A stretch of DNA of 64,000 bases from REEB509 sp049314555. Lineage in GTDB: Bacteria; Pseudomonadota; Alphaproteobacteria; Caulobacterales; Aquidulcibacteraceae. The stretch is taken from contig JBMOEW010000014.1 of NCBI GenBank assembly GCA_049314555.1, forward strand, positions 1 to 64,000, written 5' to 3'. The position numbers and the translations under genes were made by a program. Shown piece by piece: positions 1-8,041 of this stretch (position 1 is the stretch's first letter; each line of letters begins with the position of its first letter). Under the pieces are notes generated by a model, which was not told where the DNA came from, ran no database searches, and saw nothing but the letters and a program-made list of their open reading frames with translations.

Positions 1-724
1 GCTGTTCCTGGGTGGCGCAAACCACCGTGCCATCGCGGTACACGAGCGCTTCGCCCTTTTGGCAGTCAAACACCCGCCCGCCTTCAAACGAAGCGCCCTG
101 CACCCCGTGTTGCCCAAGCGTCACGCGCATGGCCGTGCCTGCGATGCAGCGGAAGATTTCCCCCGTATACCCGGTTGGGATGTCTTGTTCGCCGAACGTC
201 TGCGAAGCGGGGTGCGGCATGCCGCGGTCGTCGATGCAGATCGCTTGAATGGCCACCAGCCGCTCGACCTGGCGGGTCGCGCTGCGCTGCTCTGGGCCTT
301 GGTCATAGGTCATGCCGGCGCCGCCATCGACGCCCGCCGCAAACACCCCGCCGCCGCCGCCATGACCGCGCGCATAGACATAGGTATCGCCGACAACCGT
401 GGTGGTGATGGTGGTGCCCCCGTATTGGCTAAAGCCTGGATTGTGGGTGACGATATTGGGTGCCGGCACAAACGGCTGCGGCACAACGATGGTCGGGCCG
501 GTTGGCAGGCCAGGCGTGCATGCAGAACCACAGCCATTGCGAGGTGCCCCAGGCGCCGGCCCAGACGAAAAGTTCGGATTGCCCACCACCGGACCGGGCA
601 CGTTCACGGCCGGGTTGCCAGGCAATACGCTGCCACCGTTGCAGCCCGCGCAATCGGCATAGGCAGCCACCGGAGCAAAGGCAAAGGCCATCGCGGCCAG
701 GATGTATCGAGCTGAAACGCTCAT
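1..724 (-). CDS. Secreted cysteine- and glycine-rich protein, 3' end outside window
   Basis: Open on the minus strand from an ATG at 722-724 to the window edge (about 241 codons, no stop reached). A GGAGG ribosome site lies 8 bases upstream of the ATG. The N-terminus is a clear signal peptide (MSVSARYILAAMAFAFAPVA, cleavage after AYA). The mature part starts with paired cysteines (DCAGC, CGSAC), then a Gly/Thr-rich stretch containing GGTTITTTVVGD and RGHGGGGG, then a domain with more Cys (AICID, IFRC, FDC, VVC). This suggests an exported, disulphide-stabilised envelope protein. I do not recognise a family. Confidence 0.8.
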   Translation of the reverse strand, partial: MSVSARYILAAMAFAFAPVAAYADCAGCNGGSVLPGNPAVNVPGPVVGNPNFSSGPAPGAPRNGCGSACTPGLPTGPTIVVPQPFVPAPNIVTHNPGFSQYGGTTITTTVVGDTYVYARGHGGGGGVFAAGVDGGAGMTYDQGPEQRSATRQVERLVAIQAICIDDRGMPHPASQTFGEQDIPTGYTGEIFRCIAGTAMRVTLGQHGVQGASFEGGRVFDCQKGEALVYRDGTVVCATQEQ

Positions 725-895
725 ATGGCGTACCTCCAAGAGTTCGCCAGTTCAGAAGCAAACTTAGGGCCACACCTCGCGAACCGGGCGAAACCGCCCC
801 GGGCGGACCCGCTTTTCCCCTGAACGGGGCTGGCCCAGAGGTTGAAGGCAAGGGCAAAGGGGCGATGCGGCCCAACCGGAAATGAGCAAAGTCCC

Positions 896-1429
896 ATGAT
901 TGGAGAGGAAACCTTCCACCCAGACACCCGAGCCCTGCTCGCGTATGGGCGCACCCTCGCCGGTGGCACAGACCAGCCCGTGCGCCGCTCCCGCGCCGAT
1001 CAGGTCCTGGAGCGACTGTTCATTTTTGAACGCACCCAAGACGGCCGCTGGCCAATCCGCACCTTTGGTCAAGACTTGGTCACCGTGTTCGGCCGGGACT
1101 TGAAGGACCATGACTTCGCAACGCTTTGGCTGGCACCAGACAAGGTCTTGATCAGCGCCCTGATCTCTGCCGCCGCGGACGCCGGCCAGCCCGCCATTGC
1201 CCGCGTCACCGCCTCGACCCAAGACGGCACAAAACTCGGTGCCGAGGTCTTGATTACACCTTTGCGCATGGAGCCGGCCTTCGGCGAGCGCTTTCTGGCC
1301 CTGTTTCAGCCCTTAGGCGGCGAAGCCTTCCTTGGCGGCAAACCGATCACGCTGATCCGCTGTGGATCCCTGCACCCCCCGGTCGCGCGCTCGCCATTGC
1401 CAGTTCGCCTCGTGGTCAACAACGACTGA
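896..1429 (+). CDS. PAS domain protein (PAS_5-type)
   Basis: A protein of 177 aa. The region from about residue 35 to 135 (FIFERTQDGRWPIRTFGQDL, then FGRDLKDHDFATLW) has the pattern of the alphaproteobacterial PAS_5 family: a sensor-like fold without any output domain. These proteins are usually single-domain and of unknown ligand. It diverges from the secreted protein at 1-724. The ATG at 896 is chosen; a TTG at 842 in the same frame would add 18 residues, and neither start has a strong ribosome site. Confidence 0.65.
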   Translation: MIGEETFHPDTRALLAYGRTLAGGTDQPVRRSRADQVLERLFIFERTQDGRWPIRTFGQDLVTVFGRDLKDHDFATLWLAPDKVLISALISAAADAGQPAIARVTASTQDGTKLGAEVLITPLRMEPAFGERFLALFQPLGGEAFLGGKPITLIRCGSLHPPVARSPLPVRLVVNND

Positions 1430-1547
1430 TCGCCGGCATGGTGAAAGCCAGCTCACCAGCGTCGCCAACCAAACTTGCATCAATTTTGCTTATCGACCGA
1501 GGAAGGTGCAGCGACCGGGCTGCCTAAACGCCGCGCAGGAGACAGTC

Positions 1548-2396
1548 ATGAACCACCTGACCAAGATTCTGATCGCCGGCACTGTCGTGGTTCTGGGGCC
1601 GATGCTGATGATGCGGCTGGGTACACCCGGACACGTCAGCCCAAGCCAGCAAATGCACCGCGTCGCCGATTGCGCGAACCAGCATGAGCTCCCGCACGAC
1701 ATTTGCTCAATTCCAGAGCTAATGAAACTCCACACAGAGATCACTGCCGCCTACGAAGAGGCCCGCCAAAGTTTCCGCGCCGCCGCACAGTCCACCGCTT
1801 ATCTCGAAGAGACCCACCAACGCTACTTGGACCGCCGCAGCGAAATCCCCTTGTTAATGAACGCCATCTCCGAGCTCGAAACCCCCAGCCCAGATGCCGG
1901 CCCGCCAAACCAGGAGCTTTCCTTAGGGGTGGTCGTCCGCCAGCAGAAAGCGATGCGCCATATCCTGGACGCAAGCTTTACCCCCGAACGCCAGATGCGG
2001 CGCTATCTGGCATTTTTGCGCAGCCTGGATGGCCCAAGGATGGGTCTACAGGGCCGATGGGTCAGCCTGGACGGCGAAATCCGGATCAGCGATTCCAACG
2101 GCCGGATCGTCATCAATGAAGCCGGGCCAGACCTGAAGCGTTGCGCCATCGATACCCGCACCACCATCGTCGATGGCCTGGCCCAGATCGACGACGCAGA
2201 GCCCTCCTTCTGGAGCGGAATGTTCCCGGCGGGCAACAAAACCCTTGGCGGCTGGAGCCTGCGCGCCCGACGCAACGGGGCCATGCTGGTCGTGTCAGAA
2301 CGCACCGACAAGGACAAAAGCCCCACCGACGAACAGCTCCGCCCCTATTGCGGCGGCAGCGCCCCCTTGGAGGGCCGCTATTTCCCGGCCCGCTAA
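1548..2396 (+). CDS. Membrane-anchored protein of unknown function
   Basis: 282 aa from ATG 1548, with AGGAG 8 bases upstream. An N-terminal hydrophobic segment (residues about 6-24, ILIAGTVVVLGPMLMM) looks like an uncleaved signal anchor. Then comes a Cys-containing stretch (DCANQHELPHDIC) and a helical region with many Glu/Arg/Gln (about 55-115). A C-terminal beta-rich part (GRWVSLDGEIRISDSNGRI ... GGWSLRARRNGAMLVVSER) resembles a small ligand or lipocalin-like barrel. No family is recognised. It follows the PAS protein after 118 bases and may share its transcript. Confidence 0.65.
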   Translation: MNHLTKILIAGTVVVLGPMLMMRLGTPGHVSPSQQMHRVADCANQHELPHDICSIPELMKLHTEITAAYEEARQSFRAAAQSTAYLEETHQRYLDRRSEIPLLMNAISELETPSPDAGPPNQELSLGVVVRQQKAMRHILDASFTPERQMRRYLAFLRSLDGPRMGLQGRWVSLDGEIRISDSNGRIVINEAGPDLKRCAIDTRTTIVDGLAQIDDAEPSFWSGMFPAGNKTLGGWSLRARRNGAMLVVSERTDKDKSPTDEQLRPYCGGSAPLEGRYFPAR

Positions 2397-2430
2397 GCGC
2401 GTCGAAAAGACTTGGCCTTGCCCACCGGCC

Positions 2431-4104
2431 TCAAACCCCGTTGGCTAGTCCGTCTTCCACCAACCGCACATCTTCGGCCGGCAGCATCGGCCGTCCACGG
2501 ATCATGTCGGAGGCCTTTTCAGCGATCATGATCGTGGGCGCGTTGGTGTTGCCGCCGATCAGGGTTGGCATCACCGAAGCATCAATCACCCGCAAGCCAT
2601 CCACGCCCCGCACCTTCAACGCGCCGTCCACCACGCTGCGATCATCCACACCCATCCGGCACGTCCCCACCGGGTGATAGATCGTCTCACCGGTTTGGCG
2701 CACCCAGGCATCGATTTCTTTGTCGGTTTGCACGCTGGCCCCAGGGCGAATCTCCGGTCCTCGATAGAGCTCCAAAGACTTCTGACCCAGGATATCGCGC
2801 ACCATTCGCACGCTGTCGCGCAACACCCGACGATCGGTTTCCTCAGCCAAATAGTTGGGATCGATCAGCGGATCATCAAAGGCATCAGCGCTGGCCAACC
2901 GCACGGTGCCGCGGCTGTCAGGACGCAGCTGGCACGCGTGCACGGTAAAGCCGTCCCGGTCTGGCTTGTGGCGGGCGTGATCGATCATGATCGCATTCAC
3001 AAAGTGCAGCTGCACATCGGGTCGATCGAGTTCGCCGCGCGTCTTCAAGAACGCACCCGCGTGTAGATGGTTGGTGCGCCCCGCCCCCTGTTTGGTGGCC
3101 ATATACTGCAGCCCAACCGCCAGCTGCTTCAAACCCTTGGTCATGGAATAGGCCGTGATCGGCTTGGTGCACTCGCGGATCACAGACACATCCAAATGGT
3201 CTTGCAGGTTGCCGCCAACATCCGTCGCATCCACCACCACCGGCAAACCGTGCGCCTTCAAATGATCCGCTGGCCCAACGCCAGACAACATCAATATCTG
3301 CGGGCTTTGCACCGCCCCAGCACTCAAGATCACTTCGCGATTGGCCCGGATCACTTGCTCTGGTTTGCCTTGGCCAAGCGTATAGGCCACCCCAACCGCG
3401 CGGCCGTTTTCGATCACCACCCGCAGCACGTGCGCGCCGGTCAAAATCGTCAGGTTGTCCCGCTGGTCCACAATAGGGCGCAGATAGCCGGCCGCAGCGC
3501 TCCAGCGCTCCCCATCTTTGATGGTGAGGTGATAAAGTCCCATGCCCTCTTGCTGCGCGCCGTTAAAGTCGCGGCTGACCGGATAGCCGGCCTCCCGCCC
3601 CGCGTGGATAAACGCTTTGTACAGAGGATTTCCCGCCGCCGGCGACGAGACCCACAACGGCCCGCCCTGGCCGCGAAAAGCATCGCCACCGCGCTCATTA
3701 TGCTCGCTGCGCTTGAAGTAAGGCAGCACGTCGCCAAACCCCCAGCCCGTCAGGCCCAACTGGCGCCAGTGGTCATAGTCGCGCCCATGCCCACGGATGT
3801 AGATCATGCCGTTGATCGACGAAGACCCGCCCCAGCCCCGACCCCGCGGCCAGTAAAGCCGTCGGCCGTCCATGTGGGTTTGCGGCGTTGTGTCGAAGCC
3901 CCAGTTGTAGGGGCCCTTTTCCCGAAACAGGGTGCCAGCCCCCGCAGGCATCTTCACCAGCACGCTGTTGTCTTTGGGGCCAGCTTCGAGCAGGGCCACG
4001 CGCGTGTCGCTATCTTCCGACAAGCGGTTGGCCAGCACGCACCCCGCGCTTCCAGCCCCAATCACCACGTAATCGACAGCTTGCACAGTCTGCGCGCGCG
4101 CCAT
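2431..4104 (-). CDS. GMC family FAD-dependent alcohol/choline dehydrogenase
   Basis: 557 aa, full length for glucose-methanol-choline oxidoreductases. The N-terminal Rossmann motif is VVIGAGSAGCVLANRL. GMC signature 1 is near GGSSSINGMIYIRGHG and signature 2 is GAVQSPQILMLSGVGP. The C-terminal active-site His is in YHPVGTCRMG, followed by GGNTNAPT. Such enzymes oxidise primary alcohols (choline, long-chain alcohols or polyethylene glycol) with FAD; the substrate cannot be read from sequence. ATG 4104 is preferred because GGGAGG precedes it; a frame extension upstream adds 15 unconserved residues. No betaine aldehyde dehydrogenase or betI lies beside it, which argues against a dedicated choline operon. 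Confidence 0.88.
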   Translation of the reverse strand: MARAQTVQAVDYVVIGAGSAGCVLANRLSEDSDTRVALLEAGPKDNSVLVKMPAGAGTLFREKGPYNWGFDTTPQTHMDGRRLYWPRGRGWGGSSSINGMIYIRGHGRDYDHWRQLGLTGWGFGDVLPYFKRSEHNERGGDAFRGQGGPLWVSSPAAGNPLYKAFIHAGREAGYPVSRDFNGAQQEGMGLYHLTIKDGERWSAAAGYLRPIVDQRDNLTILTGAHVLRVVIENGRAVGVAYTLGQGKPEQVIRANREVILSAGAVQSPQILMLSGVGPADHLKAHGLPVVVDATDVGGNLQDHLDVSVIRECTKPITAYSMTKGLKQLAVGLQYMATKQGAGRTNHLHAGAFLKTRGELDRPDVQLHFVNAIMIDHARHKPDRDGFTVHACQLRPDSRGTVRLASADAFDDPLIDPNYLAEETDRRVLRDSVRMVRDILGQKSLELYRGPEIRPGASVQTDKEIDAWVRQTGETIYHPVGTCRMGVDDRSVVDGALKVRGVDGLRVIDASVMPTLIGGNTNAPTIMIAEKASDMIRGRPMLPAEDVRLVEDGLANGV

Positions 4105-4221
4105 GTTTGGCCTCCCGTTCTTATGCCGCGAACATGACGCCAGCGTCACCGATAGGCAAGCCCGCGTGCAAAAGCGAGCGTCGCAAGAATTCGTTCATTA
4201 ACTTAACCGCATAGATGAACA

Positions 4222-4842
4222 GTGAGCACCGAATCTTCCTTCCCCTCGTTTCGCCAAGCGGCAGCGATCCTGGCAACCTCGCCAAAGTCCGCAACGGACC
4301 GCCGCCGCTTCTGTCGTCACGCCATCGAACTCACCGGGCGCTTGATGGATAGTGCCGGGCGCGAGTTTGACTGCCGCACCATCGATATCTCCCCCGGCGA
4401 TCTTCTGATCGCGTCAGACGCGGTGGTCGATGTGGGCCACACCATCGTTTTGTACTGCGAACACATCGGCCGGATATCTGGCCAGGTCACCCGCGTGGTG
4501 CGCCCGGGCCTGTTCGCATTGGTCTCAGACGCAACCGCCCACAAGCGGGAAAAAACCGCCGAAACGCTAACGCGCCTGATCAATCCCGGTCGGGCAGAAG
4601 ACACCCACCAGCGCCGCGAGACCCGCCATAACGGCGGCGGATCGGCAATTGTTGTTTTGGACAACGGCAAGCAGATCCCAGTGGAGATTCTGGATTTCTC
4701 CGTGGTCGGATGCGCGTTGAAATCACCGTCCCGGCCCCCAATCGGGGCATGGGTGCAAATCGGCTCCCTGCACGGCCGCGTCGCCCGCTATTTCGAGGCG
4801 GGCTTTGCGGTCGATTTCCAAACCAAGCCGTCCAGCAGTTAA
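4222..4842 (+). CDS. Tandem PilZ-domain protein
   Basis: 206 aa with two PilZ-like modules, the usual c-di-GMP receptor fold. The first begins near residue 27 with an RRRFCRH Arg-box and continues to DISPGDLLIAS. The second begins near residue 131 with RRETRHN and continues to DFSVVGCALKS. Both keep the RxxxR box and the D-x-S core; the second replaces the usual Gly-rich turn with VVG. The start is a GTG at 4222 with no clear ribosome site. The stop overlaps that of the convergent enoyl-CoA hydratase by three bases. Role inferred: c-di-GMP-responsive control of motility or envelope functions. Confidence 0.75.
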   Translation: MSTESSFPSFRQAAAILATSPKSATDRRRFCRHAIELTGRLMDSAGREFDCRTIDISPGDLLIASDAVVDVGHTIVLYCEHIGRISGQVTRVVRPGLFALVSDATAHKREKTAETLTRLINPGRAEDTHQRRETRHNGGGSAIVVLDNGKQIPVEILDFSVVGCALKSPSRPPIGAWVQIGSLHGRVARYFEAGFAVDFQTKPSSS

Positions 4843-5627
4843 GCGCCCTTCCAGTCTGGCTTTCGCTTTTGCGCAAACGCCATCGGCCCTTCGATGAAGT
4901 CCGCGCTGTTGAACATCGCACGCACCGCATCCGCCTTCGACTGGTTGGCATAGGCTTCTTGCACGCTGGCGTGGTCCAGCCCTTTGCGCACCGTTTCTTT
5001 GGACGCGCGAATCGACATCGGCGAGCATTCCAAGATCTGGCTGGCCCATCGTTTGGCCCCTGCTAGCGCTTCGCCCGCTGGCGTCACTTCATTCACAAAG
5101 CCCAGCTGCTGGCCCTCCGCCGCCCCAACCCGCCGGCCGGTCAAAATCATGCCCATCGCCTGCTTATGGCCAATCTGGCGCGGCAGCCGGTGCAGGCCCC
5201 CCGCCAGCGCAGCAAGCCCCACCCGCGGTTCGGGCAGCGCAAACACCGCACTCTCGGCCGCCACGATCAAATCGCACGCCAGCGCGATCTCAAACCCACC
5301 GCCCATCGCGATGCCGTTCACCGCCGCGATCACCGGCTTGTTCAGATCCCACCGATTGGTAAGGCCCGCAAAGCCTGAAGCAGGTACGCTCATCGCTCCG
5401 CCGCTGGCCTGATACTTGAGGTCGTTTCCAGCGCTGAAGGCCTTGTCCCCCGCGCCGGTGATGATCGCCACCCACAGCTCCGGATCCGCCGCAAACGCAT
5501 CAAACACCGCCGCCAGCTCATGATTGGCCGGTGGGTGCAGGCTGTTCATCACCTCAGGACGGCGGATCGTCACCACCAACAAGCGGCCATCGGCCTCTAC
5601 GCTGCAGAATTCCCGCTCGCTGGACAT
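4839..5627 (-). CDS. Enoyl-CoA hydratase/isomerase (crotonase) family
   Basis: 262 aa, normal length. The two oxyanion-hole regions are visible: AFSAGNDLKY (about residues 63-72) and NGIAMGGGFEIALACDLIVA (about 103-122). The catalytic glutamate region is ALPEPRVGLAALAGG. GGGAGG sits just upstream of ATG 5627. Crotonases hydrate or isomerise acyl-CoA thioesters; the family is too broad to name a substrate. It is convergent with the PilZ gene, and the two stop codons overlap. Confidence 0.87.
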   Translation of the reverse strand: MSSEREFCSVEADGRLLVVTIRRPEVMNSLHPPANHELAAVFDAFAADPELWVAIITGAGDKAFSAGNDLKYQASGGAMSVPASGFAGLTNRWDLNKPVIAAVNGIAMGGGFEIALACDLIVAAESAVFALPEPRVGLAALAGGLHRLPRQIGHKQAMGMILTGRRVGAAEGQQLGFVNEVTPAGEALAGAKRWASQILECSPMSIRASKETVRKGLDHASVQEAYANQSKADAVRAMFNSADFIEGPMAFAQKRKPDWKGA

Positions 5628-5692
5628 GTTTGCCTCCCTCTCATGATCGCTAACGCTTCGTTTGCCATGCCCATTTAGATCGGAATCTTCAA

Positions 5693-6205
5693 TTGTCTTG
5701 GGCCGAACAGATGCAACTGCTTCCCACCGCCGATACCGACACCCTTTGGTGGGTTCAGGCCCGCGACTGCGTTTATGGGCCTTATGATTTGGTGCAGATT
5801 GCCACGTTCAAAAAAGAGGGGCGCGTCACCCCACGAACGATTGTGGCAAGCGATCCCAAGGGCCCCTGGAAAGCCGCCGGCGAAACCGCCCTTTTTGCCA
5901 AGGCCAACACCCCAGACATCGCCTCACTGGATGCCAACCTGTTCATCTGGGGCGATATCCCTTCAGGCGGCGGCGAAGCGTTTGAAGAAACCCTGTCCGC
6001 TTTAGGCAGTGTTGCAAGGTTAAGCCAAGGTCTGTGGTTGATGCGCACGGCGCAGTCGGCTGCGTCAGTCCGCGCCGCCGTGTCTCCGTTTTTGCGCCCA
6101 GGAGATCGCCTGCTCGTGGCCGACGCCAGCCGCAATCGCCTAGCCTGGTCGAACATGGGCATGGAAGCCGAATCACTGATCCGCGGCGTTTGGCAGGGGG
6201 CCTGA
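5693..6205 (+). CDS. GYF-like domain protein
   Basis: 170 aa. The N-terminal 60 residues (WWVQARDCVYGPYDLVQIAT ... GPWKAAGE) resemble a GYF_2 module, which normally binds partner peptides and often opens with W-x-Y-G-P. The remaining part (LFIWGDIPSGGG ... RLLVADASRNRLAWSNMGME) is unknown but looks folded, not disordered. The start is uncertain: TTG at 5693 gives MSWAEQ, and an ATG at 5711 is equally possible; neither has a good ribosome site. It ends 4 bases before the convergent carbonic anhydrase gene. Confidence 0.6.
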   Translation: MSWAEQMQLLPTADTDTLWWVQARDCVYGPYDLVQIATFKKEGRVTPRTIVASDPKGPWKAAGETALFAKANTPDIASLDANLFIWGDIPSGGGEAFEETLSALGSVARLSQGLWLMRTAQSAASVRAAVSPFLRPGDRLLVADASRNRLAWSNMGMEAESLIRGVWQGA

Positions 6206-6209
6206 CGGG

Positions 6210-6752
6210 TTATTCCACCCCGATCCGGCTTTCGCGCATCTCCCTGCGATAGCGCTTCCAATTGTCCACATAGTGCAGTGCAGACCCCTGCAACATCTGG
6301 ATTGCGCCCGCCCCAAGCGGCTTTTTGGCCTCCGCCGGACTGCCCAGGATCATCTGACCGTCGCCAAACACTTTCCGCTCGGTGATCAGCGCATGCGCCC
6401 CCACCAGGCAATTTGATCCGATCACCGCATGGTTGAGCACAGACGATTTGATTCCGATCAGCGCGTTATCGCCTATGGTGCAGCCATGCAGCATCACCTG
6501 ATGACCAATTGTCACGCCTTTTCCAATCAGCAACGGCGCGCCCATGTCCGTATGCAACACAGACCCGTCCTGCACATTTGAATCTTCCCCCACCACGATC
6601 GGCTCGTTGTCCCCCCGCAGAACCGCCCCAAACCAGACAGAGGCGTTTCTTTTCAACACCACCCGCCCGATCAGCACCGCTGTAGGCGCGATCCAAAACG
6701 CGGTCTCGTCTTCCACCTCAAGATCGGCGTCGGCCAGGGCATAAACAGGCAT
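6210..6752 (-). CDS. Gamma-carbonic anhydrase family hexapeptide-repeat protein
   Basis: 180 aa, left-handed beta-helix built of hexapeptide repeats through residues 15-135 (VLIGRVVLKRNASVWFGAVL, VIGSNCLVGAHALI). The three zinc histidines of the family are present as VLHTD, then IGHQVMLHGC. A C-terminal helix (YVDNWKRYRREMRE) packs across the trimer in relatives. Members include YrdA and PaaY and act as carbonic anhydrases or thioesterases; which one cannot be told here. Confidence 0.85.
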   Translation of the reverse strand: MPVYALADADLEVEDETAFWIAPTAVLIGRVVLKRNASVWFGAVLRGDNEPIVVGEDSNVQDGSVLHTDMGAPLLIGKGVTIGHQVMLHGCTIGDNALIGIKSSVLNHAVIGSNCLVGAHALITERKVFGDGQMILGSPAEAKKPLGAGAIQMLQGSALHYVDNWKRYRREMRESRIGVE

Positions 6753-6825
6753 CGGGGTCTCTTTCTCTTCGCAACCGCAAAATTTGATTCAGAAAGCGTT
6801 AACGCCAATCAGTGAGGAGTCGAGC

Positions 6826-6885
6826 ATGCGCTGGAACATCCACAAGCGCAAAGGAGCACGCAAGTGTCTCAAAGGCGTCGACTAG
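6826..6885 (+). CDS. Possible 19-aa leader peptide upstream of phoH
   Basis: ATG at 6826 with GAGGAG seven bases upstream and a stop at 6883-6885. It encodes MRWNIHKRKGARKCLKGVD, a very basic peptide. It precedes a strong intrinsic terminator that itself sits 30 bases before phoH, so it could be a leader peptide for attenuation, or chance. A second overlapping frame starts at GTG 6864 behind AAAGGAG and runs 56 codons to 7034, but it reads through the terminator T-tract. Confidence 0.3.
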   Translation: MRWNIHKRKGARKCLKGVD

Positions 6886-6988
6886 GCGCGCCAAGCGCCG
6901 CTACCGTCCGCGAGGGGCCAGGCAGGATCTGCCCCCCGGTCGGCCCAGGAGTCTTCGCTTCCACAGTCGTCACGTTATCCACCCACCC

Positions 6989-7021
6989 CGCCGCCGGCAT
7001 TCAGCCTGCGGCGTTTTTTTT
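6989..7021 (+). terminator. Intrinsic terminator before phoH
   Basis: A 10-base stem with one mismatch (6989-6998 pairing with 7004-7013; GC-rich, 5-base loop ATTCA) is followed by eight T at 7014-7021. It would end a transcript of about 200 nt starting after the carbonic anhydrase gene, or act as an attenuator for phoH. Confidence 0.8.
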
Positions 7022-7050
7022 CGTCGTCCGCTAGCCCGAAGGAGCATCCC

Positions 7051-7821
7051 ATGGCCAAACGCTCAACGAGACGCGCCCCCCGCGACGGAGGATCAAACGT
7101 GCACGAACTGGCTCAACGCCCCACACGCCGGCGCTCCAGCCTGCAAGTGGTCGAGGGCGGCTTTGATCCCGCCAACGATACGGTCCGCGACCAGCGATAC
7201 ACAAAGACAGTCAAGGCCAAGTCCATCGGCCAACAAAGCCTGATGGACGCCATCGAAACCCACGCCCTCACCTTGGCGCTTGGGCCAGCCGGCACCGGAA
7301 AAACCTACATCGCCATCACCAAGGCGGTGGAAGCTTTGGAAGCCGGCAAGGTCAGCCGCATCGTGCTGTCGCGCCCTGCCGTCGAGGCCGGCGAATCGCT
7401 CGGCTATCTCCCCGGTGCGATGGAAGACAAGCTCGCCCCGTACTTGCGCCCCCTGTACGACGCCCTCACCGATCGCCTGTCTGCCAAGCGCCTGAAGGCT
7501 CTGATGGCCGAAGGCCTGATTGAAATTGCCCCCGTTGGTTTCATGCGCGGGCGCACCTTGAACAACGCCTTCGTGGTTATCGACGAAGCGCAAAACTGCA
7601 CCTATGGCCAGATCAAGATGCTCCTCACCCGCCTGGGCTGGAACTCCACCATGGTCGTCACCGGAGACCCGGCCCAAACCGACCTTCTGCCCGAACTGTC
7701 CGGCCTCGCGGTCGCCGCGGACAAGCTTGAGTCTTTGAAAAAGAAGGTCGCCATCATCCGCCTGGCTGATGTCGATATCGTTCGTCACCCGTTGGTGGCC
7801 AGCATGCTCGGCGTGCTGTGA
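7051..7821 (+). CDS. PhoH family ATPase
   Basis: 256 aa. Walker A is GPAGTGKT at residues 78-85, and Walker B is in FVVIDEAQN near residue 176. The sensor-like GDPAQTDLL and the C-terminal HPLVASML are typical of PhoH proteins, P-loop ATPases often linked to RNA metabolism. The first 45 residues are basic and Ser/Arg-rich. This is the short form, not the ybeY-associated one. AAGGAG lies just before ATG 7051. It is flanked on both sides by small terminator-ended units (see findings). Confidence 0.88.
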   Translation: MAKRSTRRAPRDGGSNVHELAQRPTRRRSSLQVVEGGFDPANDTVRDQRYTKTVKAKSIGQQSLMDAIETHALTLALGPAGTGKTYIAITKAVEALEAGKVSRIVLSRPAVEAGESLGYLPGAMEDKLAPYLRPLYDALTDRLSAKRLKALMAEGLIEIAPVGFMRGRTLNNAFVVIDEAQNCTYGQIKMLLTRLGWNSTMVVTGDPAQTDLLPELSGLAVAADKLESLKKKVAIIRLADVDIVRHPLVASMLGVL

Positions 7822-7876
7822 CACCCCTTGTTTCCGCCGCAGTTAGGGCCTAAATCTTGTGTGTCTGCAACCATTC

Positions 7877-7893
7877 GAAAGGAGGTGATCCAG
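7877..7893 (+). promoter_or_regulatory. Extended Shine-Dalgarno complementary to 16S rRNA 3' end
   Basis: The 17 bases GAAAGGAGGTGATCCAG are the exact reverse complement of the bacterial 16S rRNA 3' terminus (CTGGATCACCTCCTTTC). The GGAGG core is 7 bases from a GTG codon at 7893. The match stops where the small reading frame begins, so it is not a 16S gene fragment. Confidence 0.7.
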
Positions 7894-7964
7894 TGTCTCA
7901 TTGTCATCCGCCGCAGGGCGTTCAAAGGGTCCGGGTCGCTTCCGCGGGAGCATCGGACGCCTGA
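7893..7964 (+). CDS. Possible 23-aa peptide with super Shine-Dalgarno
   Basis: GTG at 7893 opens a 23-codon frame (MSHCHPPQGVQRVRVASAGA then SDA) ending at TGA 7962-7964. The exceptionally strong ribosome site and the terminator 28 bases downstream support a translated small unit. I know no family for the peptide, so translation for its own sake (ribosome capture) or a leader role is as likely as a functional product. Confidence 0.4.
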   Translation: MSHCHPPQGVQRVRVASAGASDA

Positions 7965-7991
7965 TCGCCGTTAGCCGGCCAAAGGCAATGG

Positions 7992-8032
7992 AAAGCCCGT
8001 CGCGGATGGCCCCGCGGCGGGCTTTCGCTTTT
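7992..8032 (+). terminator. Strong bidirectional intrinsic terminator
   Basis: A 14-bp stem with a single G-U pair (7992-8005 with 8012-8025) and a 6-base loop, followed by CGCTTTT on the plus strand. It ends the phoH-downstream small unit and may also serve tgt, whose stop codon lies at 8042-8044 on the opposite strand. Confidence 0.85.
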
Positions 8033-8041
8033 CAAGCCTGC

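Noticed and set aside
3067..4137. A long plus-strand open frame opposite the GMC oxidoreductase
   Set aside because: His/Arg/Pro-rich shadow of the GC-rich coding strand; the minus-strand protein has complete GMC motifs.
6864..7034. A 56-codon frame (GTG 6864) as a real protein before phoH
   Set aside because: It translates the stem and T-tract of an intrinsic terminator (ending in FFFVVR), which is unlikely in a real protein; kept only as a start-box observation.
7877..7893. Remnant of a 16S rRNA gene
   Set aside because: The match is only 17 bases and stops abruptly; the bases after it do not continue the 16S sequence.
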